Below are positions 11,409-23,286 of a stretch of 64,000 nucleotides of DNA, one piece after another (positions within the stretch are counted from its first letter, which is position 1; each line of letters starts with the position of its first letter). Source of the DNA: Corticium candelabrum (Eukaryota > Porifera > Homoscleromorpha > Homosclerophorida > Plakinidae); NCBI RefSeq assembly GCF_963422355.1, contig NC_085104.1, positions 6,030,798 through 6,094,797 on the forward strand. The letters are read 5' to 3'. Position numbers and translations under genes: made by a program. The notes below the pieces were generated by a model that was not told the DNA's origin, did no database searches, and was given only the letters and a program-made list of their open reading frames with translations.

Positions 11409-11672
11409 AGGGACTGTGTGTACGTGACAACCAAGAAACACCTTCAGGAGTTGAATGCCTACAGTCAACTATTCACACGTCAGTATGATCAATCCTTTAC
11501 TACGTATACACTGTTTGCATCTAACACTGTATTTTAGGGATTGTGTGTAATTGACAACCAAGAAACACCTTTAATTATTAGCTGAATGCCACCTACAGTC
11601 AGTCAACTATTCACACGTCCCATACTACAATCAATCCTTTACTACACTGTGCTGCATCTAACACTGTTGATA
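11409..11672. repeat. Tandem duplication of about 125 bp upstream of PTRHD1
   Basis: GACAACCAAGAAACACC, CAACTATTCACACGTC, CAATCCTTTACTAC and GCATCTAACACTGT occur in this order at 11427-11527 and again at 11553-11666. It is an imperfect two-copy duplication about 220 bases before the PTRHD1 start, where promoter DNA would be expected. Confidence 0.85.
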
Positions 11673-11884
11673 GTAACCAGGTCTATAGACTTAATCTAAA
11701 CTACTAGGAAGTTTGCATGTTTACTTCCATGACAGCTAGGGTTTCAAAATTTAGGTCTAGCTAGGACTCGGCGTTTCAGTAGACGGTCTGAAAACTCCGT
11801 TGGACGTGTTACTCACAAAGTTGAAACGCGAGGCTCCTACGGATACCGTACAACTAGTTTATACATTACTCGATTGAAATCAAC

Positions 11885-13799
11885 ATGTCGGTTGTACAGT
11901 ATGTGGTCGTACGCGGCGACCTGCTGAAGAAGCTGGGTTGGCCGGTGGGAGCTGTTATTGCTCAAGCTTGTCATGCCTGTACGGCTGCTGTTCATCTCTT
12001 CGGTGATGACGCTGAAACGAAGGCTTATATGACAGATTTGGATAGAATGCACAAGGTGGTTCTAGAGGTACATGTACAGTATAGACGTTTAGCAGCTGCA
12101 TAAATATTTATAGTTTGAGTTGACGAGTTCAGACTTGCCAACCTTGCTGAATCAAAATGCGTGAGATGTACAGGAAAAAATGCGGGAGTGTGTACAGTGT
12201 AGTTAAAAAAATGACACGCCTACAATAGCATTAATATCAATAAATTTTATATTGTAATAAGTGTTAAATAATATATAAATAATATACAATTATCAAAATT
12301 TAAATATTTGCATGCTTGGTTAGAGTAGAAACCATTAATTAATTAATTAATTACAGTACACTTAAAAAGCAAAGTGCAACAAATGTAAAACACAGAACTT
12401 GTATGTACTACTGCCTGTTATTAATTAAAATATAAGTGTAGATTAATTAAACATAAGAGCGATCGAGATACATACACATTATTGCGGCTAGTTAGGATGT
12501 TCTAGATTCTATTTGTTTTGTCGCCTTCCTCTTGGTAGTCTAGGATAGCCAGCTCCTCCACTTTCGGACAGTTTTGCTTGACCGACTCCTCCTTATGTCA
12601 TATTGTGACCCAGAAACTCTGATTCTGACCAAGTATGTATGAAAGAGCCGAATGAAGAGAGGGGCTGGCACATAGACATTGAAATCTGGATATCAAGTAT
12701 GTATTAATGGTATGGTGCACAAAACAGGCATGCCCACCAATGGTCAGAATGCGGGAGATTTGATGCCAAATGCGGGTAGGTGGGAGAAGGGTCCCAAATG
12801 CAGGAGTCTCCTGCTCGATGCAGGAGATTTGACAGCTCTGCGAGTTACAGAGTATAGTCTAGGGGTTTGTTGTCCTTGGAATGCCAGGTGCAGTTTGCGC
12901 CAAAAGGGTGGGTTTTATATTTCATTATCAATTTATTTTTAGTTATTTTTTATTTATATTATTTTTATTTATGTTTAGTTAATTTGTTTAATTATAGTGA
13001 TAATTTTGAATTTTAAAAAACAGCTAGGCTACGACTTTACTAAATCATGTTGATGGAATGTAATTAATTAATCAATTGCTGTCTGACTTCTTAGTAGAAA
13101 GGAAGCAAATGTATGTAGATGCAACTACTACTGTATTGGTAAGCAACATATTTGTGATGCTGGAAAATTGATCTTAGGCACAAGTTGGCCAGGCCTCTTT
13201 CCTTATGCCATATAGGACTGAGCTGGACTTTTTTGTTGAAAGTTGTTTCCCTATTTCATCTTCAGATCTTATCCATTAATTTATTAGCTAAAAACATTTT
13301 GTGAATTTTTATACATTAAGGTGTTCATGCTTTTTACTTTTGCAAAAGTTGAACATGAAGAGGAACCCTTTTTGCAGGTGAATTGGATACATGATATATA
13401 TAGAGTTCTATATGGGAGAAACCAAAAAAATGTTTACAACAGAGACAAGATGAACACAAATTGGTTATCCGTCGGGGTGCATTAACACCAATGCAGTGGC
13501 TGCTCACTGTTGGGAAAACAATCACTGGAATAACAGCAAAGCATTAACAACAGAAAGCAGGTGCTTTACTAGATGAGTATGTCAAGGAAGCTATTTGGAT
13601 TCAGAGAAAAGGAAAGCTAAATCAGGAAGATAGATTAAGAATAGTTAAAGATCATTGGTCTATCTTACTAGGACATCAGACACTTCAATTTGTAGAATCT
13701 TTTACAGTAGTTGTAGACATTTTTGGTTGATAACGACCTACGGGTTGAAACGTCTCGAGTATTTCTTGATCTATGTACGGTAAACATCTTTTGCAAACC

Positions 13800-13896
<97 letters not shown>

Positions 13897-14631
13897 GGTT
13901 TAGCACCGGTCACTTTCCAACTTTGATTGTCAGTTTTACTGAAAGCTTGAATACAAACAGTCAGGCAACACAAGCTGTCAAGAGTAGTGCTTTCCCTGTT
14001 TATGGTATCAAATTGAAAGAAACAGAGTGTTTCAAACACCATGTATGAATGTGATGTACTATATGCATTGAGTTGCATGGCCAGAAATGTTAAGCATTTT
14101 GGCAGTGTATTTGAAAACAATTTAAGAGAGTCATAATGCATTTCTGTAACAGTAGGTGGTCTGCACAGTGTCACGATTGTGTTGTGCTATATAATATGAG
14201 AATGTTGCAGTCAGTTTGCGGTAACCGCATTTGTGACGCTTATCATGTCAAGAAGTCTAACTAATATATACAGTTGACAGTATAAGGAATAATAAAAGTA
14301 AATCAATAATTAGCAGAGATTGCAACCATCCCAAATATTCTTATAGACTCCATAAGTGGAACCGGGTCTAGCATATATCCTAGACACTGACACCCTTCCT
14401 TGTACCAGAGATGTTTAGTGCAGAACTAGTTAAGACACTCTTATGTTGATTTGTTTGCAGGCTCCAGATGAGGTCAGTCTGAGACAGTTGGTGGAGGTAC
14501 TGATAAAGAACAACATACAGCACAAGCTCTGGATAGAACAGCCCGAGAACTACCCAACATGTCTTGCTACGAAGCCATATCACAAGACTGCAATACAGAG
14601 TTTCTTTAAGCATTTTAAGCTTTTTAAATAG
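11885..14631 (+). CDS. PTRHD1: PTRHD1, peptidyl-tRNA hydrolase domain-containing protein 1
   Basis: Exon 1 (11885-12067) encodes [38 protein letters not shown] and [10 protein letters not shown]. Exon 2 (14461-14631) begins [20 protein letters not shown] and ends [14 protein letters not shown]...KHFKLFK. They join in phase 0 with GT/AG borders to give about 117 residues, colinear with human PTRHD1 (VQYLVLRKDL, AQACHA, RKVVLEAPDE, LWLEQPEN, KKFRLFK) but lacking the human N-terminal extension. The family has the PTH2 fold. Its hydrolase activity is less well established than that of PTRH2. The 2.4-kb intron holds a Penelope-like fragment and a (CA)n tract. Both exons look intact, so this should be a working gene. 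Confidence 0.93.
12120..13380. other. PTRHD1 intron, worn repeat of unknown type
   Basis: No exon is seen. Phrases AAAATGCGTGAGATG (12154) and AAATGCGGGAG, CAAATGCAGGAGTCTCC, GATGCAGGAGATTTGACAGC (12760-12840), with CAGACTTGCCAACCTTGCTG at 12130, suggest two ends of an old inverted-repeat transposon about 730 bases long. The pairing is too imperfect to name a family. The rest is AT-rich. Confidence 0.35.
13390..13795 (+). mobile_element. Penelope-like element fragment (GIY-YIG endonuclease end)
   Basis: Translation of the plus strand in neighbouring frames gives [46 protein letters not shown] and [14 protein letters not shown]. This order (R...EH, N.VA.H.WE..H.., EA..I......N...) is that of the GIY-YIG endonuclease at the C-terminus of Penelope-like retroelements (family knowledge). 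Only this end is present and its frame is disrupted. The fragment ends against the (CA)n tract at 13800. Confidence 0.65.
13800..13893. repeat. (CA)n microsatellite
   Basis: About 94 bases of pure CA inside the PTRHD1 intron, directly after the Penelope-like fragment. Confidence 0.97.
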
Positions 14632-14762
14632 ACCCATGTCAACTGCATTACACAATACGTATATGTGTACCGTTGATCTACCTCTAACTTTTGCAACTCA
14701 CTAAATTGTTGAGTTTCGGCAAGCCATTTGCCCATGCAGCCGTAGAGACTCAGCTTCTTTCT

Positions 14763-14893
14763 GCACTCCCATACGTTCACGTGCTTGACCACGTGCTGGT
14801 GTTACACTCTAGCGAGAAGAGGCAGCTATTAGCTATCCCTTCTCACTAGAGGGTAACTCTGGCATGTGGTCGAGCACGTGAATATACGGGTGC
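14763..14893. repeat. Imperfect hairpin of about 130 bp
   Basis: The left arm (TGCACTCCCATACGTTCACG at 14761 onward, then TGCTTGACCACGTGC) pairs with the right arm (CATGTGGTCGAGCACGTGAA, then TATACGGGTGCA) around a loop near 14828. It starts about 130 bases after the PTRHD1 stop. It could be a small foldback MITE. Confidence 0.7.
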
Positions 14894-14899
14894 ACAAAA

Positions 14900-15200
14900 A
14901 GAGGACTGGGTACGAGTCTAACGGCTGTAAGCTTTACATTTTGAATGACTGTCCGTCTTAATTAAGGCCGACTGGCTTGCTGGATGTTGTGATACCTGTG
15001 ATGGAGTAGTATTAAGAAATCTTGTGAATTAATTAAGAAATAGAATACACAAATACACACTATTGTCGCACAGAATTTTAATATAGCAACAAGTTAATAT
15101 TAGAAAATAGTTCTATTGCTGTATCACTGTGTTGTTTGTGGATGCCACGTGTACACGTGTTAATTTATTAACTGTTGTAGAAAACTGTGATCGATGTAGT
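14900..15200. other. Short spacer between PTRHD1 and the minus-strand gene
   Basis: AT-rich with no coding sense. It probably holds the 3' end of the minus-strand cysteine-rich gene, since the two genes converge here. Confidence 0.4.
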
Positions 15201-15606
15201 TCATAAATCGGCTATTGCTTGAAGAAAGCTGTCCTCTGTGGGTTCCGTATTGTGAATCATAAGAGCTACCTGGTCATTGTGAGATAGACAGCATTCACCA
15301 TTCCAATGAGCTTTGTGAAACTGATGGCTCTAGGAATGAACAACATACCAACATAACATACACACAATGTGACATCCATATAAAACGATTAAGCAGAAAG
15401 AAAGTAATATTTATCCGTTTTTAATAGGATCTTTTGAATGAAAGTGGGCAGCAGGCATTACATGTGTTTACTTTACCGTTTGTACATCTCTCTTCCACAC
15501 CTGACCGCACCGATCGTTACAGATCGGGCACAGTTTGATCATTGGACTGGCTCCACACTCAATACAGTATTGCCCATACTGACCATCATACCAGCAAGCC
15601 CCACAC
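15201..15606 (-). CDS. Cysteine-rich zinc-binding protein, last two exons (not recognised)
   Basis: On the minus strand exon 15606-15477 reads CGACWYDGQYGQYCIECGAS, then PMIKLCPICNDRCGQVWKRD and VQT. It ends at a GT donor and joins in phase 0 to exon 15329-15201, which reads SHQFHKAHWNGECCLSHNDQ and ends EDSFLQAIADL with TGA. There are C-X2-C, C-X2-C, C-X2-C-X3-C and H-X3-H-X5-CC groups, so two or three zinc sites are likely. Matching splice signals and a clean join over 86 codons argue for a real host gene. I cannot name the family. Earlier exons should lie upstream, beyond about 15.6 kb on the minus strand, but I could not find them. It converges with PTRHD1. Confidence 0.62.
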
Positions 15607-15649
15607 CTGAAACAGTAACAGTATATATCTCATCACATGATGGAAAATG

Positions 15650-16090
15650 AGGTAATTTTGTTAAAATTACAAGTTTTTTGTGATTTGTAAATTAAAACCT
15701 TAAAATTACAAAATTTTGTAATTTTACTAACCCTGTTTCACTGAAACAAATTCAGTCAGTCAAGTCCTAATTCAGGGGAAGGCTTGTTGCAACCATGGTA
15801 TATTGCTTGTGCATGTAGAGGCTTATTGCATGCCCATCAGTGCCCACAGACAATTACAACCTGAATTTTCATGAAGTTAAACTATGATGCTTTGATATGA
15901 AAATTCATTGCACTATTTGCAATATGGCTATTTCACTGATTACACACACAAGTGTGACAAGTTTGCTTTGAAGGCAAACGTTATCACTAATACTCAGTTA
16001 TCTGTACAATATGTCTTTGACACCATGCAGGTAGAGCCAGTGAAAGGATATCTTACATGGTGTGACTGGTGTAGTATAGTTGATTTAATG
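15650..16090. other. AT-rich stretch, no gene recognised
   Basis: Contains short repeats of AAAATTACAA and TTTTGT near 15660-15725. A weak open frame at 15908-16105 has no recognisable motif. Confidence 0.4.
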
Positions 16091-16092
16091 TT

Positions 16093-16372
16093 AACTAGAA
16101 ATTAAAAACTATTTCTCTGAAAAAAGAAATAGATGTAGGGATTGTATAAAAAGTAATATAAACAAGATTTAGATAATATGAACCAAAGCCAGACATCATT
16201 AGTGAATCCTTCCAACCCACTAAAAGTAAAATGTAGGGAATGTGGTTGGAAGGATTCACTAATGATGTCTGGCTTTGGTGCATATTATCTAAATCATGTT
16301 TCTATTACTTTTTATACAATCCCTACATCTATTTCTTTTTTCAGAGAAATAGTTTTTAAATTTCTAGTTTGG
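16093..16372. mobile_element. Near-perfect foldback (palindromic MITE) of about 280 bp
   Basis: The left arm 16093-16219 (AACTAGAAATTAAAAACTAT, then TTCTCTGAAAAAAG and further) is mirrored by the right arm 16243-16372 (CTTTTTTCAGAGAAATAG and TTTCTAGTT at its end) with few mismatches. The arms surround a spacer of about 24 bases. The pairing makes two mirror-image reading frames that are artefacts. High arm identity suggests a young insertion or gene-conversion between arms. Confidence 0.9.
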
Positions 16373-16664
16373 TAAGTTTTTAAGAGTGTGAAAGCACAGC
16401 CTAACTCCATTAATTAAGTTAAACAAAGATTTTATAGCCTAACAAAGTTACACATTTTCTAGATCATACTTGGTCTACATGTATAGCCTCATATCTCGAG
16501 CCTGTGGATCTTAGGTTTACAGTGTACTTGCAAAATATACTAAGAGCTATGCAGTGTTTGTGTATTGGTGGTTTGAATCGGACATTACATTTAGTTGCAA
16601 TAATACCACTAGTAAGTGTGAAACTGTGTTCTACTCACTTCAAAGCTACGACCATACGTGCATG

Positions 16665-16670
<6 letters not shown>

Positions 16671-16730
<60 letters not shown>

Positions 16731-16763
16731 TGAATGAGTGAGCGACTGAGTGAGTGAGTGAGT
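16671..16763. repeat. Compound microsatellite (TG)n-(AG)n-(TGAG)n
   Basis: TG units to about 16704, AG units to about 16730, then TGAG/TGAGTGAG units to about 16763. Confidence 0.95.
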
Positions 16764-17047
16764 GCCATAGTAGCTTATAGTATATGGAAGATGGGGAAAT
16801 GCAGAGGACACCTTGAGAGAAGCTTCAGCACTGGCACCAGCTGTCCTGAACATGCCATTTACTCAATTCTACTCTCAATGGGTTATTCAACAGTCTACTT
16901 GCCTTCAAAGGGGTAAGCAGCCATTATCAAGGACAAGCTACTTAGCATAGTAAATAAATGGAGAGATAAATACAGTACGATTTCTTTTCCCTCGACCAAG
17001 TGTTTGACATATAGACCTTAGTAATAGCTGGGCCTATTGCGCTGATA

Positions 17048-17049
<2 letters not shown>

Positions 17050-17143
<94 letters not shown>
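17050..17143. repeat. (TG)n microsatellite
   Basis: About 94 bases of pure TG, flanked by AT-rich non-coding DNA. Confidence 0.97.
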
Positions 17144-17146
<3 letters not shown>

Positions 17147-17149
17147 GCA

Positions 17150-18294
17150 AAATATTTCAATCTCGTGCAAAAGGTCAAGATTGGAGAAGGAATTTATGCA
17201 GATGATTAGCTGTTAGATCTCCTGGTTGTTTACAACAATTTCTAGATGCATGCTTGCATATTTTTAAAGTTTGTGTCCAGTGAGGTATGAGTATTAGCGG
17301 TTAAAGTAAACAACTAAAGTTCTTGGTGTGGGCAATAAAACAAGCTCGCATTCCCATTGATGGTCATGCATCACGTTACAGAACGTTGATGAGTTAGACC
17401 ACTGAAAACGCAAGATTCGTTAAGTTGGATAGACATGTCACTATTATGAGAATCGAGATGCCAGTTTCAGCAGCGTCAACTTTTTCTTCGTCATCATATT
17501 GTTGGCCAGGTGTCATTGAACGCTACACACACACGCCGACATGTGCACACGTGCACATGACCGAACGTGTGCTGTACGCGCGTGCCGAGCGTCTTGAACA
17601 AAAGCTCGACTTCTACACGCAACCGGCTTGTACACAGTACAAGGTCTTCGATTTGCGGGAGTTTGGTCTTAAATATAATACGGTAGCACTAGACGATTAT
17701 CGTAGGCCACACCTCTAAGCTCGTAACAAACGTCACATTCCGAGCGCTGCAAAGTCGACATTTCGTGATGGAAGCGAGCCGAATTAATTTGCTTTTGCCA
17801 TAATTCAAATGCTTGAAGGCGTTGGTATTCCAAGTGCGTTTAAACGGCAAGAAGAGGTATATCGCGTCTGCGATTGCGATGACGTTCACCATCACTTCTA
17901 ACTAATTGTATAATTACGCGCACTTTTTGCGGTTGCTCGTGCGATTCAAGAGCGTGATTCTTTGCCTAACTGTAGGATATTAGGGTTTTTCAACCACGAA
18001 ACGTGTCAAAAATTCTTGTCGTCTTGTTTGTACACGTGTACCCTAAACTGCTTCTTGTAGCGTAGCAAGAGCTTGTGATTGGCTGCCTGGCTATTGTTTG
18101 TTAACAATGGCTTACAACAATTGCGGTTGAACGTAAGTAGGGTAGCAGGTTCAAATCCATTCTAGAAATCTTTTTTCTTAGATGTTTCTTTTTTCTATCA
18201 TCAAAAGAATACAGGTCGGCTTATTCTACGTCGTTTCCCAAAGTTTTAGCTTTAGATATGCCGTAGTCAAGGAGTTATGCGTGACGAAGGAGAA

Positions 18295-18326
<32 letters not shown>

Positions 18327-18471
18327 AAGAAGACAAAATCCAGCGAAAACTCCGAAATTGACGAGCGATTTTCTCCTTCTGAAGACAAGCTGAGATCAAT
18401 TCAGAAGTAGTCAAGCGTAGTTGAACTTGTAAGGTTTTCCATCTGTCGTTTTCAAGATATTTAACCGCATT
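17150..18471. other. Spacer left of the LTR element, no firm gene
   Basis: An open frame at 17425-17718 encodes 97 residues without a known motif, and I do not accept it as a gene. A GAA-rich tract lies at 18286-18330. The phrase GCAGGTTCAAATCCATTC at 18145 resembles a tRNA B box but no tRNA fold surrounds it. Confidence 0.35.
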
Positions 18472-18475
18472 TTAA
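18472..18475. repeat. Target-site duplication of the LTR element (TTAA, left)
   Basis: TTAA directly precedes the left LTR and is repeated at 32914-32917 after the right LTR. Four to five bases is usual for Ty3/Gypsy elements. Confidence 0.75.
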
Positions 18476-18594
18476 TGTAATGTAGTAATATAATAGTGTT
18501 ACGTGTTAGCGCACGTTAGCATATCAGTGGTTATATAACACATCGCTTACTTATAATACATCAGTCTTTTTACCTGCAATCGCCGTGCACCACA
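18476..18594 (+). repeat. Left LTR
   Basis: Begins TGTAATGTAGTAATATAATA and ends GTGCACCACA (TG...CA). It is unusually short for a Gypsy LTR. It differs from the right LTR at about four positions. Confidence 0.92.
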
Positions 18595-21372
18595 TTGGTG
18601 ACAGGAGTGGGATTTTAGAATGCAACGTGATGCGCCTCAGGTTTTCGATGGAACTGGAAATTTACTTTCCTTTCTAGACCGTATTACTGTCTGGGCAGCA
18701 CTCAACGGTTTTGAGGGAGAAAAGAAGGCACTCGCCCTAGCATCCCGATTAGAAGGGGCGGCCTTTGAAAACTATCGACGTCTGGACAGTGAGGAAAAGC
18801 AATGTTTTGATGTTATCGTGGTTTCACTAAAAAAGGAGTTCCTTGGTGGGGCAATAGATAGGCGGCTCGCGGTGGAGGAGTTGCGTGGCAGAAAATGGAA
18901 ACAGTTTGAAGAACCTCCAGCGGCGTTCGCGCACGACATTGACAGGTTAGTACGGCTAGCGTATCCGGGGTTTGATACTGGGTCCGCGATTACTTTGGCC
19001 AGAGACGCCTTTCTAGATGGTCTACCGAGAGAATTCCAAATTCTGTTGAGAAGAGATAAGACTACTAACGCTAAAGTTGTCAAAGAATTAGCTGAGGAAG
19101 TCAAACAAATTCGATTAGCCGGAATTTCCTCAGTCAGACCGGCAGCGGCAAATGCAAGTCCAGTCAATCAAAGCAGTTTACCGGCTTCAGCAGTCAATCA
19201 AGTTTCCAGATGTGACATGGAAATCTACAACGATATGTCATCTACTCGTCAGACAGTTACCACTTTTGGCAACGACAGTTTAGACACCCAAGCGACAGTG
19301 CAGTCGATGCGTGGTCGCGGTCGGAGGTGGACACCTAGAAGGAAGTATCAGCAACCTCGAGACCCAATGCTTGGTAAGAGATGTTATATTTGTGGTGATG
19401 TTAACCACCTCCAGTCTAGTTATCCTCATTTTCACGATTGTCATCGATGTTTGAGACTGGGGCATGTTGCCCGAAACTGTACCGCTGCATCTCCTGCGTC
19501 AAAGAGAGGAGGTCAGATCACTAATTTAGCCACAACTCTTCACGGTCTAATTATGGTTACCGCTAATATTGAGCAGCAACCTCTTTCTTTTTTGGTGGAT
19601 ACAGGAGCAGACATCAACTTGATACCACTTGATATGTTGTTCAGATGAACCACATGACAGTTAGAAGGAATATTGTTCGACAACCAATAATGGTTGATGG
19701 TACTACCTTACAGTGTGAGGGAACTGTAGTTACGTCGTTTCAGTTGGGATCTCAAAAGGTATACAGTCCATGTTACGTTGTGAAAGGAATCGACTGTGGG
19801 GTTTTGGGCACTGATGTTCTGTCGACCCTTGAGGTCCAGATAGATGTTGCTAATAGAAAGTTGTTCTTGAAAGGGAAAGAAGTGACAACATTTCAACCAG
19901 TCAAATCAGAACCAACAAGGTCTGAAGTGCGTTTATTGAAGTTTGGTCGGGTGTATTCGCCAAGCAGTGTACTGGTCAGACCTGGGCAGGAAACCACCAT
20001 TTGGGGAAATATACACTCCAATGTTACTAGTGAATGGACAGGAATTGTGGAAGTAGTGGATGAGTTATCTGACCGTTCAGGACTTTTGGGATGTGGTACC
20101 TATTGTGTTGGAGGAAAAGGGAGAGATGTTCCGGTGAGAGTTATGAATGTCTGCACAGAACCTATAGTAATACATAAAGGACAGAGTTTGGCGGAATTTA
20201 CTGAAGTAACTGCGTTGGCCATGGATGAGGTGGATCGAAGACCAGTTGGAAAGAGTATCGATATTTACAACCCAATGTTTGACATAGATCTGGGTGAGTC
20301 ATTGAGCTCTGATGAGAAACAACAATTGGAGAATCTTCTAAACGTCATCGGGACTTGTTCGCTTATCCAGGCAATGAAGGGTATTCAGTGGATGTTGAAC
20401 ATACGATTCCCCTTACTACCAAAACTCCAATAGCTTGCCGCCCTCGACGTCTACCTACAAGATGAAAAGCTGAGATTGAAGATGAGGTGAGACGATTACG
20501 GCGAGATGGGATAATTCGACCATCTACTTCTGGATATGCGGTACCTATATGTCCACTTAGAAAGAGTGATGGGAGTCTTCGTTTATGCGTAGACTACAGA
20601 CAGTTAAATGGCAAAACTAAAGACACAGCAATACCAACTGGAAATCTTCAAGAGATGATTATTGAGTCACCATCAGGAGCAAATTTTTTTTAGCATCTTG
20701 GACTTGGCAAGAGGATATCTTCAAGTGCCAATCGTGGAAAAGGATAAGAAAAAGACAGCGTTCCGGACACCTTCAGGTTTGTATGAATTCAACAGAATGC
20801 TCTTTGGGTTGAAGGGAGCTCCAGCAACGTTTTGTCGAATGATGTCACTAGTTCTGGGACATTTAACACTTATTCAGCTAGTCCTCTATATGGATGATCT
20901 CTGTATAGTCTCAGATACATTTCAATTACATTTGGATCGGTTGGAACAAGCATTTACAACTCTTCACAAACACGGACTTCGACTTAATGCGAAGAAATGT
21001 CAATTTGTTACAACTCAGGCAATATTCTATGGATTTCGTATTAGTGCAGAAGGAATTAATCCTGATCTAGAGAAGGTTGCTGCTATTGAATGAATACCTA
21101 CACCCATGCACTACTGTCAAGGAGGTGAAGGTTTTCTTGGGCATCACTGGTTTGTATCCTCGATTTATTCCACGGTATGCTACAATTGCAGCACCGTTGA
21201 CATCTATGTTAGCTGGAGAACAGAAATTTCAGTGGTCAACTCATTGTCAAGATGCATTTAATACTTTGAAGCGAAAACTGTCTACAGCACCGATCTCGAC
21301 TCATCCTGTGGCAGATAAACCATTTGTTTTGACTACAGATGCATCAACTGTAGGTATGGCGCGCCATGTGTG

Positions 21373-21492
21373 TCAAAAGTCGTTTCGTCGGCTCGTTGAT
21401 GTCGATTCGTCTGCTCATTGATGTCGATTCGTCGGCTCGTTGATGTCGATTCGTCGGCTCATTGATGTCGTTTCGTCGGCTCGTTGATGTCA
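21373..21492. repeat. Left array of 22-bp units of the foldback element
   Basis: About five units of GTCGATTCGTCGGCTCGTTGAT with small variants directly inside the left terminal inverted repeat. They are the reverse complement of the right array, so the array belongs to the symmetric element. Confidence 0.9.
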
Positions 21493-22253
21493 GCGGATGG
21501 CCTAAGGGTGCCTGACCATTTCGTCCATTTAATTTTCAATTCCCAGCAACAATTGAATGAATATTGAATTAGAAATTGAAAATAGCCTAGAAGTTGCTTG
21601 TAATCTCAATATTCAATTCTATTAAAAATTAAATTGACTGATTGACAAACTATAATTATTTGCGGATTAAAATAAATATTGAAAACATACTTAACTTCTA
21701 ACCAATTTTCCTTTTCAATGCAATGGAATATTGAAATTGCAAGCACGTTAGTTTAATTTTCAATGTTAAATTCAATATTCAATTTAATTTAAAAATTAAA
21801 TTTTAAATTTTGAATTTGCATGGCCAATTTGTCCATTCCATTTTTAATTTTTGAGACAAATTGAAAATTGAATGTCAAATTAAAAATTGACTGGTGTTGC
21901 TTGCTCTTACAATATTCCATTGCATTGAAAATAGAAATTGATTAAAGACTAATTGTTATTTTAATATTCATTTACTTTGCAAATAGATTCAATCTTTTCA
22001 TCCGTCCAATCTTCGTAAATTATTATGAATATCAAAGTATAGCCTCTGATGCAATTTTCTTTCTCCGTACTAAATGTAAATAGAAAGTTACCCGCAGTTG
22101 CTAGCGCGAGCCATATCTCTTAAACGGCATAATGACACCGAGCGGGCGGTCGCCTGTGACTTCAATATTCAATTCTATTGAAAGACGAAAGTTGTGTATA
22201 ACTTAGCCACGCCCAGCCACGCCTCTGGCACGCATGCAATGTAATGCAATTAA

Positions 22254-22540
22254 TTAAGAGATGATGGACGAGACAACAAATCGGTCTATAATGATTGACG
22301 CAATGTTGGTTCTAGATAGTTGCGTGGAGTGTTTCCAAATCGACTAGGCGTCAACTTCCCAGTGCAGGCTAGACCCTGATCTCGTTAACTCTAGACCGTA
22401 AGCGTGCCTCCATGCAACGGGCTTCCCTTGTCACGGCAAGGAATGTCTCATGCTTGGGCGTGATGGTTGACGAGAGCCAGTTGCAAGTGCTTACCGATTT
22501 GTTGTGAGAGGTCGGTCGCGTAGCTTTCTCGTCCATCTCC
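22254..22540. other. Unique centre of the foldback element
   Basis: About 285 bases between the two arms, richer in G+C than the arms. Partial mirror pieces such as GATGGACGAGA and AACAAATCGGT remain near both edges, so the original palindrome may have extended further. No coding sense is seen. Confidence 0.6.
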
Positions 22541-23286
22541 TAATTTGCATTACATTGCATGCGTGCCAGAGGCGTGGCTGGGCGTGGCTAAGTTATACAC
22601 AACTTTCGTCTTTCAATAGAATTGAATATTGAAGTCACAGGCGACCGCCCGCGCGGTGTCATTATGCCGTTTAAGAGATATGGCTCGCGCTAGCAACTGC
22701 GGGTAACTTTCTATTTACATTTAGTACGGAGAAAGAAAATTGCATCAGAGGCTATACTTTGATATTCATAATAATTTACGAAGATTGGACGGATGAAAAG
22801 ATTGAATCTATTTTAAATAAATATTGAAATGACAATTGGTCTTTAATCAATTTCTATTTTCAATGCAATGGAATATTGTAAGAGCAAGCAACGCCAGTCA
22901 ATTTTTAATTTGACATTCAATTTTCAATTTGTCTCACAAATTAAAATGGAATGGACGAATTGGCCATGCAAATTCAAAATTTAAAATTTAATTTTTAAAT
23001 TAAATTGAATATTGAATTTAACATTGAAAATTAAACTAACGTGCTTGCAATTTCAATATTCCATTGCATTGAAAAAGAAAATTGGTTAGAAATTAAGTGT
23101 GTTTTCAATATTTATTTTAATCCGCAAATAATTATAGTTTGTCAATCAGTCAATTTTAATTTTAAAAGAATTGAATATTGAGATTACAAGCAACTTCTAG
23201 GCTATTTTCAATTTCTAATTCAATATTCATTCAATTGTTGCTGGGAATTGAAAATGGAATGGACGAAATGGTCAGGCACCCTTAGG

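Noticed and set aside
16095-16375. Two similar 62-65 residue frames on opposite strands
   Set aside because: They are mirror images created by the palindrome.
17425-17718. 97-residue open frame
   Set aside because: No domain, no splice context and a composition shaped by ACAC/GCAC repeats; not enough to call a gene.
18130-18165. tRNA gene suggested by GGTTCAAATCC
   Set aside because: Only a B-box-like word; no A box at the right distance and no acceptor stem.
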